Positions 33,372 through 42,275 of a stretch of DNA of 64,000 nucleotides are shown one piece after another. The notes beneath the pieces were generated by a model. That model was not told the origin of the DNA. It saw nothing but the letters and a program-made list of their open reading frames with translations, and made no database searches. The translations under genes and the position numbers were made by a program. Source of the DNA: Thalassobaculum_A sp040219615 (GTDB lineage Bacteria; Pseudomonadota; Alphaproteobacteria; Thalassobaculales; Thalassobaculaceae); contig NZ_JAVJSE010000029.1 of assembly GCF_040219615.1 (NCBI RefSeq), positions 1 through 64,000 of the forward strand. Direction: 5' to 3'. Numbering within the stretch: the first letter of the stretch is position 1; every line of letters begins with the position of its first letter.

Positions 33372-34658
33372 TCAAGTTCCAAGGCCATTGGCGCAATGCG
33401 GCGTCCAGTGATACGCGGTCTTGGGCTCGGCCGTAGGCAGGGCGACCGCGCGGCCATCGACGTAGTGGGCACGTGCCTTCTGCGCCGCCTCCAGGATGCC
33501 AACCGTATCGGCGCCTTGGACGAACACCTTGAGGTTGAGCGCGGAGGCAGCGGTGACCAGGCGCGTGAGCGAGGTCGTGGCCTGCCGGACGTTGCGTGGC
33601 AGTGACTTGGCATCGACCGAGACACCGAGCAGGCGCACCACCGCCAGCTCTTGAAGCTGGCCGCCGTTCGACGGCAGTTCAACGATCACGCCACGGCCAT
33701 AAGGCCTGAGCGCGAGTGCGATCTCGACCAGGCGGGCGGCCGGCGTGCCGTTGGCGGCACCGTGCACTTCGAACAGCAGGAAGCGCTTGTAGTGCTCGGG
33801 AATCTGACGGCACAGGTCGAGGTACTTCTCCCGTGCCGCGCGGTTGCTCAGCGAGTTGAAGTTCACCGGTACCAGCATCTGCGCCATGCCGTCGGCGTTC
33901 AGCAGCCGGTCGAGGGCCTTGATCGCCCGACCGACGATCAGACAGTCGAGCTCGTGCAGCACGCTTTTCAGTTCCTCGGGCGTCGTGACATCGGCCAGGC
34001 GCTGCATGGCGTGCGTACCGGTCTGCTCGTTCAGCATGGCCCGATAGCCCGTGACGGCGCCGCGCGACGAGTGCCAGATCGGCGCGAAGCGGACGCCGGC
34101 GGTGCGCACCAGCTCGGTGCGCCAAGCCCGCGCCGCGGCCTCCGCCCGTTCGCGCATGTGCCGCAGCTCGAGGGCGATCGTCTCGGCAACCGATTCCGCT
34201 CCGCCATTGTCGATGTCGGCCCATTTCAACTCGGCGACGGTATGGTCGACCTGCAAGCCGATCTGCGGCGTCTGCCGGGCCAACATCGAGGCGATCTCTT
34301 CGCCGATCGACTTTGTCTTGGCCTCCGCGTGGGCCTTGTCGGGCGAGGCGAAGCATAAAACGAAGGTATCGTCGCCGTGGCGCTGGTACGCATCCTCATC
34401 TGAGATATGTCGTTGGATGGTCTGCTCGGCGATGCGGCAGGCGATGTCGGCCACCGCGCTCCAGCGCGCGCCCAACTGCTGCTTGATCTCCGCCATGCCG
34501 ATCAATTGGATGCTGCCGGCCATGATCGTCGGTGAAATGGCCGTGCGCATCTCGCCGAGAGGTCGGCGGCGGACCGCCGCTCGGGGCGGCGGTGTGTCGG
34601 CGGTCAGCGCGAGCAGCATGCGCGCGAGCTTCTTCAAACCGGTGCGAACCAAGGCCAT
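33372..34658 (-). CDS. Degenerate GGDEF-EAL two-domain signalling protein
   Basis: A 428-residue protein. Residues about 45-150 resemble a GGDEF domain, but the active loop reads RHGDDTFVLCF and the A-site glycine pair is incomplete. Residues about 190-410 resemble an EAL domain (VRFAPIWHSSRGAVTGYRAML, MLVPVNFNSLS, FLLFEVHG, VFVQGADT), but the catalytic EAL glutamate is lost (YRAML). Both activities are probably absent, so a c-di-GMP-binding or scaffold role is likely. It starts 6 bp after the histidine kinase stop with GAGAGG upstream. Confidence 0.72.
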   Translation of the reverse strand: MALVRTGLKKLARMLLALTADTPPPRAAVRRRPLGEMRTAISPTIMAGSIQLIGMAEIKQQLGARWSAVADIACRIAEQTIQRHISDEDAYQRHGDDTFVLCFASPDKAHAEAKTKSIGEEIASMLARQTPQIGLQVDHTVAELKWADIDNGGAESVAETIALELRHMRERAEAAARAWRTELVRTAGVRFAPIWHSSRGAVTGYRAMLNEQTGTHAMQRLADVTTPEELKSVLHELDCLIVGRAIKALDRLLNADGMAQMLVPVNFNSLSNRAAREKYLDLCRQIPEHYKRFLLFEVHGAANGTPAARLVEIALALRPYGRGVIVELPSNGGQLQELAVVRLLGVSVDAKSLPRNVRQATTSLTRLVTAASALNLKVFVQGADTVGILEAAQKARAHYVDGRAVALPTAEPKTAYHWTPHCANGLGT

Positions 34659-34664
34659 GGCGCG

Positions 34665-35654
34665 CTACCTCTCGCCGGTCAGGCGGCAAGCGCACGCCGG
34701 CAGGATCGCCGTTACCGCGGTGCCGCATCCGGGACGGCTGTCGATGCGCAGCTCGCCGCCGTGCAGCCGCACCAGGCGCTCCGCGAGCGGCAACCCCAGG
34801 CCGATTCCGCTGTGGCGGCGGGTCATCGATCCATCGATCGAGCGGAACGGCTGCATCGCGACGACGACCTGGTCTGGCGTCATGCCAGTACCGGTATCGG
34901 TCACCTCGAAGGCGACGGCATCGCCGTGTCCAGTGGCGCCGATGCTGACCCGACCGTCTTGTCCGGAAAACGTGATGGCGTTCGACAGCAGGTTGGTCAG
35001 CGCCTGCTTCAGCCTGTCCGGGTCCGCCGCGATCGGTGGGACGGTCGAAGGTCGCACCACCAGCTCGACCTTGGCAGCCTCGGCCTGCGCGGCGACCGAT
35101 TGGGCGCATTCCTCGACGATGGCCTGCGGCTCAACGCGGCGCGGCCGCAATTCGAGCTGTCCGGCGGCAAGCTGTGACAGGTCCAGGGTGGCGTCCACGA
35201 TCGACAGCACCCGCTCTCCGCCGGTGCGGATATGGCTGACGTAGTCGACGTAGCGCCGGTCGCCCAAAGCGCCATGAACCTCGCTCAGGATCAGCTCAGC
35301 GAAGCCGATCACGGCGTTGAGCGGCGTGCGCAGTTCGTGGCTCATGGTGGCCAGGAACTCGGTCTCGGCCCGAGCCATGGCTTCCGCCTGGACTTGAGCT
35401 GCGACCGGATCGGCCGGCGACGGCGTGGCCTGGGCCGCCATGGACGGCCTGGCGTCGCCAGGCGTTCCCTGCCCCAGCGCGAGTCCGGCGGAGATAGACG
35501 ATGCCACCGCCGCGACCAGTGATCCGGCGACGATCAGGCGATGAGAAAGTGACGGCAAGCCGTCGCCAGCCGGGTCGGCCAGCGTGGCGGCGAGCGTCAC
35601 GAGGGCTGCGGTGACCGCAACGGAGGCGACCGTCGCCGGCTCCAACCTAGGCAT
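34665..35654 (-). CDS. Membrane histidine kinase
   Basis: A 329-residue kinase. Two N-terminal hydrophobic helices (about 7-27 and 40-60) are followed by a short linker, HisKA with His106 in TMSHELRTPLNAVIGF, and HATPase with NLLSNAITFSG, DTGTGMTPDQV and HSGIGLGLPLAERL. There is no obvious sensor domain apart from the membrane segment. ATG 35654 overlaps the DUF6894 stop by 8 bp; the longer GTG start at 35696 is less likely. It lacks an adjacent receiver; the divergent MEDS-LuxR protein is a possible partner. Confidence 0.86.
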   Translation of the reverse strand: MPRLEPATVASVAVTAALVTLAATLADPAGDGLPSLSHRLIVAGSLVAAVASSISAGLALGQGTPGDARPSMAAQATPSPADPVAAQVQAEAMARAETEFLATMSHELRTPLNAVIGFAELILSEVHGALGDRRYVDYVSHIRTGGERVLSIVDATLDLSQLAAGQLELRPRRVEPQAIVEECAQSVAAQAEAAKVELVVRPSTVPPIAADPDRLKQALTNLLSNAITFSGQDGRVSIGATGHGDAVAFEVTDTGTGMTPDQVVVAMQPFRSIDGSMTRRHSGIGLGLPLAERLVRLHGGELRIDSRPGCGTAVTAILPACACRLTGER

Positions 35655-35886
35655 CGCGACGCTCCAAGATTGCGGCGGCCACAACGACCGAAACACGGCC
35701 GATCACGCTGCCGCGCTCGTCCCGGACGCTGATGGCAAAGCCGAGGTGGAAGCCGTCGCTGCACCCGATTTCGGCGCACATCGTCACGGCCTGCAGCATG
35801 GCCGCGCTGTGGCCGGGCAAGGCGATGCCTCCTGGATCATCGTCCGTGCCTCGCTCGCCGTGGATCTGAAAGAAGTAACGCCGCAT
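35647..35886 (-). CDS. DUF6894-like small protein
   Basis: A 79-residue protein starting MRRYFFQIHGERGTDDDPGG and ending in ISVRDERGSVIGRVSVVVAA. The opening RRYFF.IH, the central helix with alanines and the 'V.DE.G..I..V' strand match the DUF6894 family, very common in Alphaproteobacteria and of unknown function. It is the first gene of the DUF6894-kinase-GGDEF/EAL operon and overlaps the kinase start by 8 bp. Confidence 0.75.
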   Translation of the reverse strand: MRRYFFQIHGERGTDDDPGGIALPGHSAAMLQAVTMCAEIGCSDGFHLGFAISVRDERGSVIGRVSVVVAAAILERRDA

Positions 35887-36093
35887 CGATAGTCTCCGCC
35901 AATTTGCGTAGACCTGGGGCGTCGGCGCCGTGAGGAAAACTTGTAGTATTACGAGTAAACGCCGATACTGGTAAAAGTACGGGGGTACTCGAACCGATCT
36001 TGTCGGGATGGTGTTTCGCGGTCGCTTCGAGCAACCGGTTGCGTTCGGTGCCGCCGCGGCGAAGGCGATCGGCTCAGACGCCAGGAGGGCAAT
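35887..36093. promoter_or_regulatory. Divergent promoter of the signalling island
   Basis: This AT-richer 207 bp region lies between the divergent DUF6894 and MEDS-LuxR starts. It contains TACGAGTA (about 35950-35957) and GTACTCG (about 35983-35989), which form an inverted pair, and AGTACGGGGGTACT-type symmetry within it. These are plausible binding sites for the adjacent LuxR-type protein. No gene is seen. Confidence 0.4.
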
Positions 36094-37026
36094 ATGCCCC
36101 GAACAAGCGCGACCGCACATCGCAACGGTGGAACCGCCGGACGTGAGCCGAGCGGACCCAAGGCGAGCGCGTCCGCGGAGGTTGATCCGTCAATGCGGCA
36201 GAGCGGCATCCGCGTGGTGGGCGAGGTGCCGTGGGGCAGCCATATCTGCATCTTCTACGAGACCAAGGAGGATCTGCTCGATACCGCGGCGGCCTATTTC
36301 AAGGCCGGCCTCGCGAGCAACGAATTCTGCATCTGGGCAATCTCGACGCCGATCGGCGAGGCGGAGGCCAAGGCCGCGTTGCGTCGCGCGATCCCCGACC
36401 TGGAGGTGCAGATCAAGGCCGGGCGGATCGAAGTTCTCCAAGGCACCGACTGGTATCTGCGCGGCAACCAGTTCGACCTGCAGCGAATCACCGGCGGCTG
36501 GAACGAGAAGCTGCGCGGCGCGCTGGACCGGGGCTTCGACGGCATGCGGGTCAGCGGCAACGCGTTCTGGATCGAGTCCAACCACTGGCAGGCGTTCTGC
36601 GAGTACGAACGCGAACTCGACCGTTCGCTTGCCGGGCAGCGGATGGTAGTGCTCTGCACTTACTCGCTGCAGGCCAGCCGAGCGGTCGACCTGTTGGACG
36701 TGGCGCGCGCACATAATTGCTGCACTGCGCGACGCAACGGCGAATGGGAATTCCTGGCGACGCCGGAGCTGCGGCAGGCCAAACAGGAGATCGAACGGCT
36801 GCAAGGCGCGCTCGGCGTGCTGTCCAAGCCGTTCCCGGGACATGAGCTACTGACGCCGCGCGAGCGCGTCGCCCTGGCGCAGATCGTTCGCGGCGCCTCC
36901 AGCAAGGAGGCAGCGCGCATGCTCGGCATTAGCCCGCGCACCGTCGATTTCCACAGGGCCAACGTGATGCGCAAGCTCGGCGCCAGGAACGCCGCCGACC
37001 TCGTGCGCCGGGTGCTCGGAGATTGA
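36094..37026 (+). CDS. MEDS-domain LuxR-type transcriptional regulator
   Basis: A 310-residue regulator. Residues about 38-205 form a MEDS (DcmR-type sensory) domain with VPWGSHICIFYETKEDLLDT, YFKAGLASNEFCIWAISTP and ESNHWQAFCEYERELDRSL. The C-terminus (about 250-305) is a LuxR helix-turn-helix (LTPRERVALAQIVRGASSKE, then ARMLGISPRTVDFHRANVMR). CCAGGAGGG precedes the ATG. MEDS domains also occur with histidine kinases; it is divergent from such a kinase operon. Confidence 0.87.
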   Translation: MPRTSATAHRNGGTAGREPSGPKASASAEVDPSMRQSGIRVVGEVPWGSHICIFYETKEDLLDTAAAYFKAGLASNEFCIWAISTPIGEAEAKAALRRAIPDLEVQIKAGRIEVLQGTDWYLRGNQFDLQRITGGWNEKLRGALDRGFDGMRVSGNAFWIESNHWQAFCEYERELDRSLAGQRMVVLCTYSLQASRAVDLLDVARAHNCCTARRNGEWEFLATPELRQAKQEIERLQGALGVLSKPFPGHELLTPRERVALAQIVRGASSKEAARMLGISPRTVDFHRANVMRKLGARNAADLVRRVLGD

Positions 37027-37353
37027 GGGGCGCGGAATGTATCGCCCTGGGCGTATCCGGCTCTTGATCGAACCGGTCGTGGATGGCCCCCCGGACGAGC
37101 TGGCTGGTATCCATCTATCCAGTCAATGGCTGCCCAGTCGGCGACGAGCCGGTCTCGGTTTCAGGTGCGAATGGCTCCTCCCCGCCCACTGCCGCCGAAT
37201 GACACGACGGAAAGCAGGGGCAATCGCCGGGCACGGCTCGAACCGGCCTGGCCCAGCGCATCTTCCCAAGGACTCCGCGACTGCACCCTCACCCTCTCTC
37301 GGTTAGTCTCACCGCCTTAACCCCACCGTTGCGCACCCCGAGGCCGGAAGCCG
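37027..37353. other. 327 bp intergenic stretch
   Basis: No gene, RNA or clear hairpin is recognised between the MEDS-LuxR stop and eutB. It must contain the eutB promoter. Short open frames here lack ribosome sites and family signatures. Confidence 0.4.
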
Positions 37354-38352
37354 ATGACCGACGTCACCCTGCAGTCGATCTACGCCGCGCGCCGGGCGAT
37401 CCACGGGGTCGCCTGCCGGACGCCGCTGGTCCCGGCCTACGCGCTCGCCGGCGGCGACGGGCTCGACCTGCGGCTCAAGCTGGAGACCGCGCAGCCGACC
37501 GGCGCGTTCAAGCTGCGCGGGGCCGCCAACGCCGCCGCCCGCCTCGCGCCCGACGCGCTGCGGCGCGGCGTGGTCTGCGCCTCGACCGGCAACCACGGCC
37601 GCGCCGTCGCCTTCGCCGCCCGGCGCCTGGGCGGCCGCGCGGTGGTGTGCATGTCGCGGCTGGTGCCGGAGAACAAGCTGGCGGCGATCCGCGCGCTCGG
37701 CGCCGAGACCCGGATCGTCGGCGACAGCCAGGACGAGGCCCAGGTCGAGGTGGCGCGGCTGGTCACCGAGGAGGGGCTGAGCGAGATCCCGCCCTTCGAC
37801 CACCCGGACGTGATCGCCGGCCAGGGCACCATCGGCCTGGAACTGCTGGAGGACTTACCCGAGCTGGACACGGTCGTCGTGCCGCTGTCCGGCGGCGGGC
37901 TGATCGCCGGCATCGCCCGCGCCGTGAAGAGTGCGGCCCCCGCGGTCCGGGTGATCGGGGTCAGCATGACCCGCGGCGCCGCCATGCAGGCCAGCCTGGC
38001 CGCCGGCCGGCCGGTCGACGTGCGCGAGGAGCCGACCCTGGCCGACTCGCTCGGCGGCGGCATCGGGCTCGACAACCGCTGGACCTTCCGGATGGTGCGC
38101 GAGCTGGTCGACGAGGTCGTGCTGTTGAGCGAGGCCGAGATCGCCGCCGCCATGCGCCGGCTGTTCCTGGAGGAGGGCTGGGTGGCCGAGGGCGGCGGCG
38201 CCGTCGGCGTGGCGCTGCTGCAGGAACCGCACCGTGCGCTGCTGGGCCGGCGGGTCGCCATGATCGTCTCCGGCCGCGGCATCGACATGGAGCTGTTCCG
38301 GCGGGTGGTCGACGGCGAGGTGCCGTTCGAGAAAGGAGTCGCCGATGGCTGA
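37354..38352 (+). CDS. eutB: EutB-type PLP dehydratase of (hydroxy)ectoine utilisation
   Basis: A 332-residue fold-type II PLP enzyme resembling threonine dehydratase. It has the lysine in TGAFKLRGAANAA, the substrate loop CASTGNHGRAVAFAARRL, and the glycine-rich phosphate site VVPLSGGGLIAGIARAV. Pairing with an overlapping ornithine cyclodeaminase-like gene and an AsnC regulator is the pattern of hydroxyectoine utilisation proteins EutB/EutC. A generic serine/threonine dehydratase is the alternative. It is not the ethanolamine lyase of the same name. Confidence 0.75.
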   Translation: MTDVTLQSIYAARRAIHGVACRTPLVPAYALAGGDGLDLRLKLETAQPTGAFKLRGAANAAARLAPDALRRGVVCASTGNHGRAVAFAARRLGGRAVVCMSRLVPENKLAAIRALGAETRIVGDSQDEAQVEVARLVTEEGLSEIPPFDHPDVIAGQGTIGLELLEDLPELDTVVVPLSGGGLIAGIARAVKSAAPAVRVIGVSMTRGAAMQASLAAGRPVDVREEPTLADSLGGGIGLDNRWTFRMVRELVDEVVLLSEAEIAAAMRRLFLEEGWVAEGGGAVGVALLQEPHRALLGRRVAMIVSGRGIDMELFRRVVDGEVPFEKGVADG

Positions 38353-39337
38353 GGTCCTGGTCCTGACCGAGCGCGAGCTGCGCGGCTGCGTCGCCCTCGA
38401 CCTGGAGGCGGTGGAGATCGTCGAGCGCGCCTTCGCGGCACTCGGCGACGGCAACGTGGTGATGCCGCCGGTCCTGTCGATGGCGATCGAGGAGCGCCAC
38501 GCCGAGGTCGACGTGAAGACCGCCTATGTCCCCGGGCTCGACGGCTTCGCCATCAAGGTCAGCCCCGGCTTCTTCGACAACCCCAGGCGCGGGCTGCCGA
38601 GCCTGAACGGCATGATGATCGTGCTGAGTGCCGAGACCGGCATCGTCCAGGCCGCCCTGCTCGACAACGGCTACCTGACCGACGTGCGCACCGCCGCCGC
38701 CGGCGCGGTCGCCGCCCGGCACCTGGCGCCGAAGACGGTGCGGCGCGCCGGGGTGCTGGGCGCCGGGCTGCAGGCCGAGCTGCAGATCCGCGCCCTGGCG
38801 CTGGTCCGCCAGGTTCCCGAGGTGCTGGTCTGGGCGCGCGACCCGGCGAAGGCCGCCGCCTGGGCGGCCCGCATGGCCGATGCCCTGGGGGTTCCGGTGA
38901 CGCCCTGCGCCAACGCCGAGCAGGTGGTGCGCGGCTGCGACGTGGTGATCACCACGACCCCGTCCCGCAGCCCGCTGGTCGAGGCCGACTGGCTGCACCC
39001 CGGCCTGCACGTCACCGCCATGGGCTCGGACGCTCCGGACAAGAACGAGCTGGCCCCGGCGGTGCTTGCCCGGGCCGACCGGTTCGTGTGCGACCGCCGC
39101 AGCCAGTCGGTGGTGCTGGGCGAGCTGCGGAGCGCGATCGCCGCCGGCGCGGTGCCGGCGGACTGGCCGGTCGACGAGCTCGGCGAGATCGTGGCCGGGC
39201 ACAAGCCGGGGCGCCGGTCGGCCGACGAGATCACGGTCTGCGACCTGACCGGCACCGGGGTGCAGGACACCGCGATCGCGACCCACGCCCTGCGGGTCGC
39301 CCGGGCGAGCGGGGCTGGCCATGCCGTCCAGAACTAG
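38345..39337 (+). CDS. eutC: EutC-type ornithine cyclodeaminase-family protein
   Basis: A 330-residue Mu-crystallin/ornithine cyclodeaminase-family dehydrogenase with an NAD-binding GVLGAGLQAELQIRAL, DNGYLTDVRTAAAGAVAARH and VITTTPSRSPLV. The length and context match EutC of ectoine degradation, thought to act with EutB. It overlaps eutB by 8 bp and the downstream AsnC regulator by 17 bp, so all three are one transcript. Confidence 0.77.
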   Translation: MAEVLVLTERELRGCVALDLEAVEIVERAFAALGDGNVVMPPVLSMAIEERHAEVDVKTAYVPGLDGFAIKVSPGFFDNPRRGLPSLNGMMIVLSAETGIVQAALLDNGYLTDVRTAAAGAVAARHLAPKTVRRAGVLGAGLQAELQIRALALVRQVPEVLVWARDPAKAAAWAARMADALGVPVTPCANAEQVVRGCDVVITTTPSRSPLVEADWLHPGLHVTAMGSDAPDKNELAPAVLARADRFVCDRRSQSVVLGELRSAIAAGAVPADWPVDELGEIVAGHKPGRRSADEITVCDLTGTGVQDTAIATHALRVARASGAGHAVQN

Positions 39338-39854
39338 GGGCGGCCCCCCGCAGCTCGATCGCCCCCGCCTGGATCGCCACGACATCGGCATCCTGAAGGC
39401 GCTGATGCGCGACGGCCGGATGACCAAGGCCCGGCTCGCCGAGACCGTGAACCTGACCGCCAGCCCGTGCTGGGAGCGGCTCAGGCGGCTGGAGGAGTCC
39501 GGGGTGATCGCCGGCTACGCCGCCCGGGTCGACGTCAAGAAGCTGGCCCCGGCGACCGTGGTCATGGTCGAGCTGGCGCTGCGCCAGCACCGGGCCGAGG
39601 ATTTCGAGCGCTTCGAGCGAGCGGTCCGGGCGATCCCGGAGATCGTCGAGTGCCAGGCCACCGGCGGCGGCGTCGACTACGTCCTGAAGGTCATGGCCCC
39701 CGACGTCGACGCCTACCAGCGGCTGATGGACGGCCTGCTGGCGCGCGACCTGGAGATCGAACGCTACTACAGCTACATCGTCACCAAGACGGTCAAGGAG
39801 ACGGCGGAACTGCCGCTCGACCGGCTGCTGGGGGCCGCCGACGCGGCATCGTAG
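39321..39854 (+). CDS. Lrp/AsnC-family regulator of the ectoine-utilisation group (DoeX-like)
   Basis: A 177-residue AsnC-type regulator with LDRHDIGILKALMRDGRMTK, ETVNLTASPCWERLRRLEES and a ligand domain including ECQATGGGVDYVLKVMAPDV. AsnC regulators of this kind (DoeX/AsnC) accompany eutBC and doe genes and respond to ectoine-derived metabolites. It overlaps eutC. The C-terminal SYIVTKTVKE is typical of the group. The ligand is inferred from context. Confidence 0.8.
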   Translation: MPSRTRGGPPQLDRPRLDRHDIGILKALMRDGRMTKARLAETVNLTASPCWERLRRLEESGVIAGYAARVDVKKLAPATVVMVELALRQHRAEDFERFERAVRAIPEIVECQATGGGVDYVLKVMAPDVDAYQRLMDGLLARDLEIERYYSYIVTKTVKETAELPLDRLLGAADAAS

Positions 39855-39982
39855 CCGCAGAGGAATCGTCTGCGACCGCGCCGCCGCGCAGACGATCCGT
39901 CGGCGATCCGGCCGGAGTTCAGCGGCACCCTCTGCGTCCGATCCCCTACCCTGCCGGCTCGCGACCGGAACGGGGGTGCACC

Positions 39983-41368
39983 ATGGACGACATGCCGACG
40001 ACCAACGACCTGGAGACCATCGACCGCGCCCGGGTGTTCCACCCGTCGACCCACGCCGCGCAGTTCGCCCGCGGCGAGGCGCCGAGCCGGATCGTCACCG
40101 GCGGCTCCGGCATCCGGATCCGCGACCGCGACGGCCGCGAGAGCCTGGATGCGTTCGGCGGCCTGTACTGCGTCAACGTCGGCTACGGCCGCCAGGAGAT
40201 CGCCGACGCGATCCACGCCCAGGCCTCGCAGCTGGCCTACTACCACGCCTATGCCGGGCACTCGAACGAGCAGATCATCCGGCTGTCCGACCGCATCGTG
40301 CGCTCCGCCGGCATGGGCATGAGCCGGGTCTACTACGGCCTGTCCGGCTCCGACGCCAACGAGACCAACGTCAAGCTGGTCTGGTACCTGAACAACGTGC
40401 TCGGCCGGCCGGAGAAGAAGAAGATCGTCTCGCGCTGGCGCGGCTACCACGGCTCCGGGATCATGACCGGCAGCCTGACCGGGCTGAAGCTGTTCCACGA
40501 CGCCTTCGACCTGCCGCTGGCGCCGGTGCTGCACACCGCCTGCCCGCACCACTGGCGCGGCGCCGAGCCGGGCGAGAGCGAGCGCGACTACTCGAAGCGC
40601 CTGGCCGCCGAGCTGGAGGCGCTGATCGAGGCCGAGGGCCCGGAGACGGTCGCGGCCTTCATCGGCGAGCCGGTGATGGGCACCGGCGGCATCATCCCGC
40701 CGCCCGAGGGTTACTGGCAGGAGATCCAGGCGGTGCTGAAGCGCCACGACATCCTGCTGATCGCCGACGAGGTGGTGACCGGCTTCGGGCGCACCGGCCG
40801 CTACTTCGGCTCGCACACCTACGGCATGGAACCGGACCTGATCACCATCGCCAAGGGCCTGTCCTCGGCCTACCTGCCGCTGTCCGGGGTGATCGTCGGC
40901 GAGCGGGTGTGGCAGGGCCTGGAGCAGGGTGCCGACCAGCTCGGGGTGATCGGCCACGGCTGGACCTACTCGGCGCACCCGGTGTGCGCGGCGGCCGCCA
41001 ACGCCAACCTGGACATCGTCGAGGCTGAGGATCTGACCGGCAACGCCCGCGACACCGGCGGCTATTTCCAGCGCCGCCTGCACGAGACCTTCGACGGCCA
41101 CCCGATGGTCGGCGAGGTGCGCGGCGTCGGGCTGCTGGCGGCCATCGAGTTCGCGCCGGAGAAGCACGGGGCGTCGCGCTACGACCCGGACCTCAAGGTC
41201 GGCCCGAAGGTGGCGGCGGCGGCGCTGGAGGAGGGCCTGATCGCGCGGGCCATGCCGCAGGGCGACATCCTCGGCTTCGCGCCGCCGCTGGTGATCACCC
41301 GCAGCGAGGTCGACGAGGTGGTCGAGCTGACCCGGCGCGCCGTCGACCGGGTGCAGCAGTCACTCTGA
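39983..41368 (+). CDS. Class III PLP aminotransferase
   Basis: A 461-residue omega-aminotransferase. The PLP lysine is in LITIAKGLSSAYLPLSG. Also visible are the phosphate loop YYGLSGSDANETNVKLVWY, FIGEPVMGTGGIIPPPEGYW and LIADEVVTGFGRTG. It would transfer an omega-amino group to pyruvate or 2-oxoglutarate. Following eutBC-asnC, it may be the diaminobutyrate transaminase (DoeD) step of ectoine breakdown, but the sequence alone fits beta-alanine or taurine transaminases too. A 128 bp gap separates it from asnC. Confidence 0.82.
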   Translation: MDDMPTTNDLETIDRARVFHPSTHAAQFARGEAPSRIVTGGSGIRIRDRDGRESLDAFGGLYCVNVGYGRQEIADAIHAQASQLAYYHAYAGHSNEQIIRLSDRIVRSAGMGMSRVYYGLSGSDANETNVKLVWYLNNVLGRPEKKKIVSRWRGYHGSGIMTGSLTGLKLFHDAFDLPLAPVLHTACPHHWRGAEPGESERDYSKRLAAELEALIEAEGPETVAAFIGEPVMGTGGIIPPPEGYWQEIQAVLKRHDILLIADEVVTGFGRTGRYFGSHTYGMEPDLITIAKGLSSAYLPLSGVIVGERVWQGLEQGADQLGVIGHGWTYSAHPVCAAAANANLDIVEAEDLTGNARDTGGYFQRRLHETFDGHPMVGEVRGVGLLAAIEFAPEKHGASRYDPDLKVGPKVAAAALEEGLIARAMPQGDILGFAPPLVITRSEVDEVVELTRRAVDRVQQSL

Positions 41369-41378
41369 AGGCGACGCC

Positions 41379-42182
41379 TCAGAGCGCCGCGAACTCCGCG
41401 TTCAGCCGGTCGGTGACCAGCATGCAGCCGGGCGCGTGGGTGATGCAGAAGTCGACGCCGGCGGCCTGCAGGGCGGCCTGCGGGGTGACGCCGCAGGCCC
41501 AGAACACCGGGGTCTCGCCCGGCTCGATCTCGACCGCATCGCCGTAGTCGGGCGCGCCGAGGTCGCGGATGCCGATCGCCGCCGGGTCGCCGATATGGAT
41601 CGGCGCGCCGTGCACGCTGGGGAAGCGGGCGGTGATCTGGGCGGCGCGCAGCGCGTCGGCCGGCCTGAACGGGCGCATGCTGACCACGGTCGGCCCGCGG
41701 AACGGCCCGGCCGGCTCGGTCGGGAGCGAGGTCCGGTACATCGAGACGTTGCGCCCGCTGTCGACATGGCGCAGCCGCAGCCCGGCCGACACCAGCGCCT
41801 CCTCGAACGAGAACGAGCAGCCGAGCACGAAGGCCACCAGGTCGTCGCGCCACAGCCCGGCGATGTCGTGCGGCTCGTCGGTCAGCGCGCCGTCGCGCCA
41901 CACCCGGTAGCGCGGCACGTCGCTGCGCAGGTCGATGTCGGCGCCCAGCGCCGGAATCCCCGGGTCGCCCGGCTCGCCGACCCCGATCACCGGGCAGGGC
42001 CGCGGGTTGCGCACGCAGAACCGCAGGAAGTCGAAGGCCCAGCGCTCCGGCAGGATCACCAGGTTGCCCTGCACGAAGCCGGGCGCCATGCCGGCGGTCT
42101 GGCCGCGATGCCGGCCGGACCGGGCGGCGGCGCGGGCGTCCCTGCCGGTCTGCGGCACGGGAGCGGTGTCGGGAGCGTTCAT
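41379..42182 (-). CDS. DUF1445 family putative hydro-lyase
   Basis: A 267-residue protein with the DUF1445 features APGFVQGNLVILPERWAFDF, CRNP-like VRNPRPCPVIGVGEPGDP, FVLGCSFSFEEAL and VFWACGVTPQAAL, THAPGCMLVTD. Some relatives are D-glutamate cyclases. It is convergent with the aminotransferase and downstream of the cysteine-tailed flavoprotein on the same strand. A CGATATATCG motif lies about 40 bp upstream, so it may share regulation with the PadR locus. Confidence 0.82.
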   Translation of the reverse strand: MNAPDTAPVPQTGRDARAAARSGRHRGQTAGMAPGFVQGNLVILPERWAFDFLRFCVRNPRPCPVIGVGEPGDPGIPALGADIDLRSDVPRYRVWRDGALTDEPHDIAGLWRDDLVAFVLGCSFSFEEALVSAGLRLRHVDSGRNVSMYRTSLPTEPAGPFRGPTVVSMRPFRPADALRAAQITARFPSVHGAPIHIGDPAAIGIRDLGAPDYGDAVEIEPGETPVFWACGVTPQAALQAAGVDFCITHAPGCMLVTDRLNAEFAAL

Positions 42183-42222
42183 GGGCCGGGCGATCCTCCG
42201 ATGGCGGGATGATCCGGATCGC

Positions 42223-42234
42223 ACGATATATCGG
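42223..42234. promoter_or_regulatory. CGATATATCG motif before the DUF1445 gene
   Basis: A perfect 10 bp palindrome CGATATATCG (in ACGATATATCGG) lies between the flavoprotein stop and the DUF1445 start. It shares the GATATATC core with the larger operator-like sites at 43681-43703 and 44191-44213 but lacks their GATGGG centre. Membership in the same regulon is tentative. Confidence 0.4.
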
Positions 42235-42275
42235 TCCGGCCGGCGATGGGTACCCCCGTCGGGCGCATCCGGCGC

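Noticed and set aside
37354..39337. Ethanolamine ammonia-lyase EutBC
   Set aside because: The sequences are PLP dehydratase and ornithine cyclodeaminase folds, not the B12 lyase; the names match only by coincidence.
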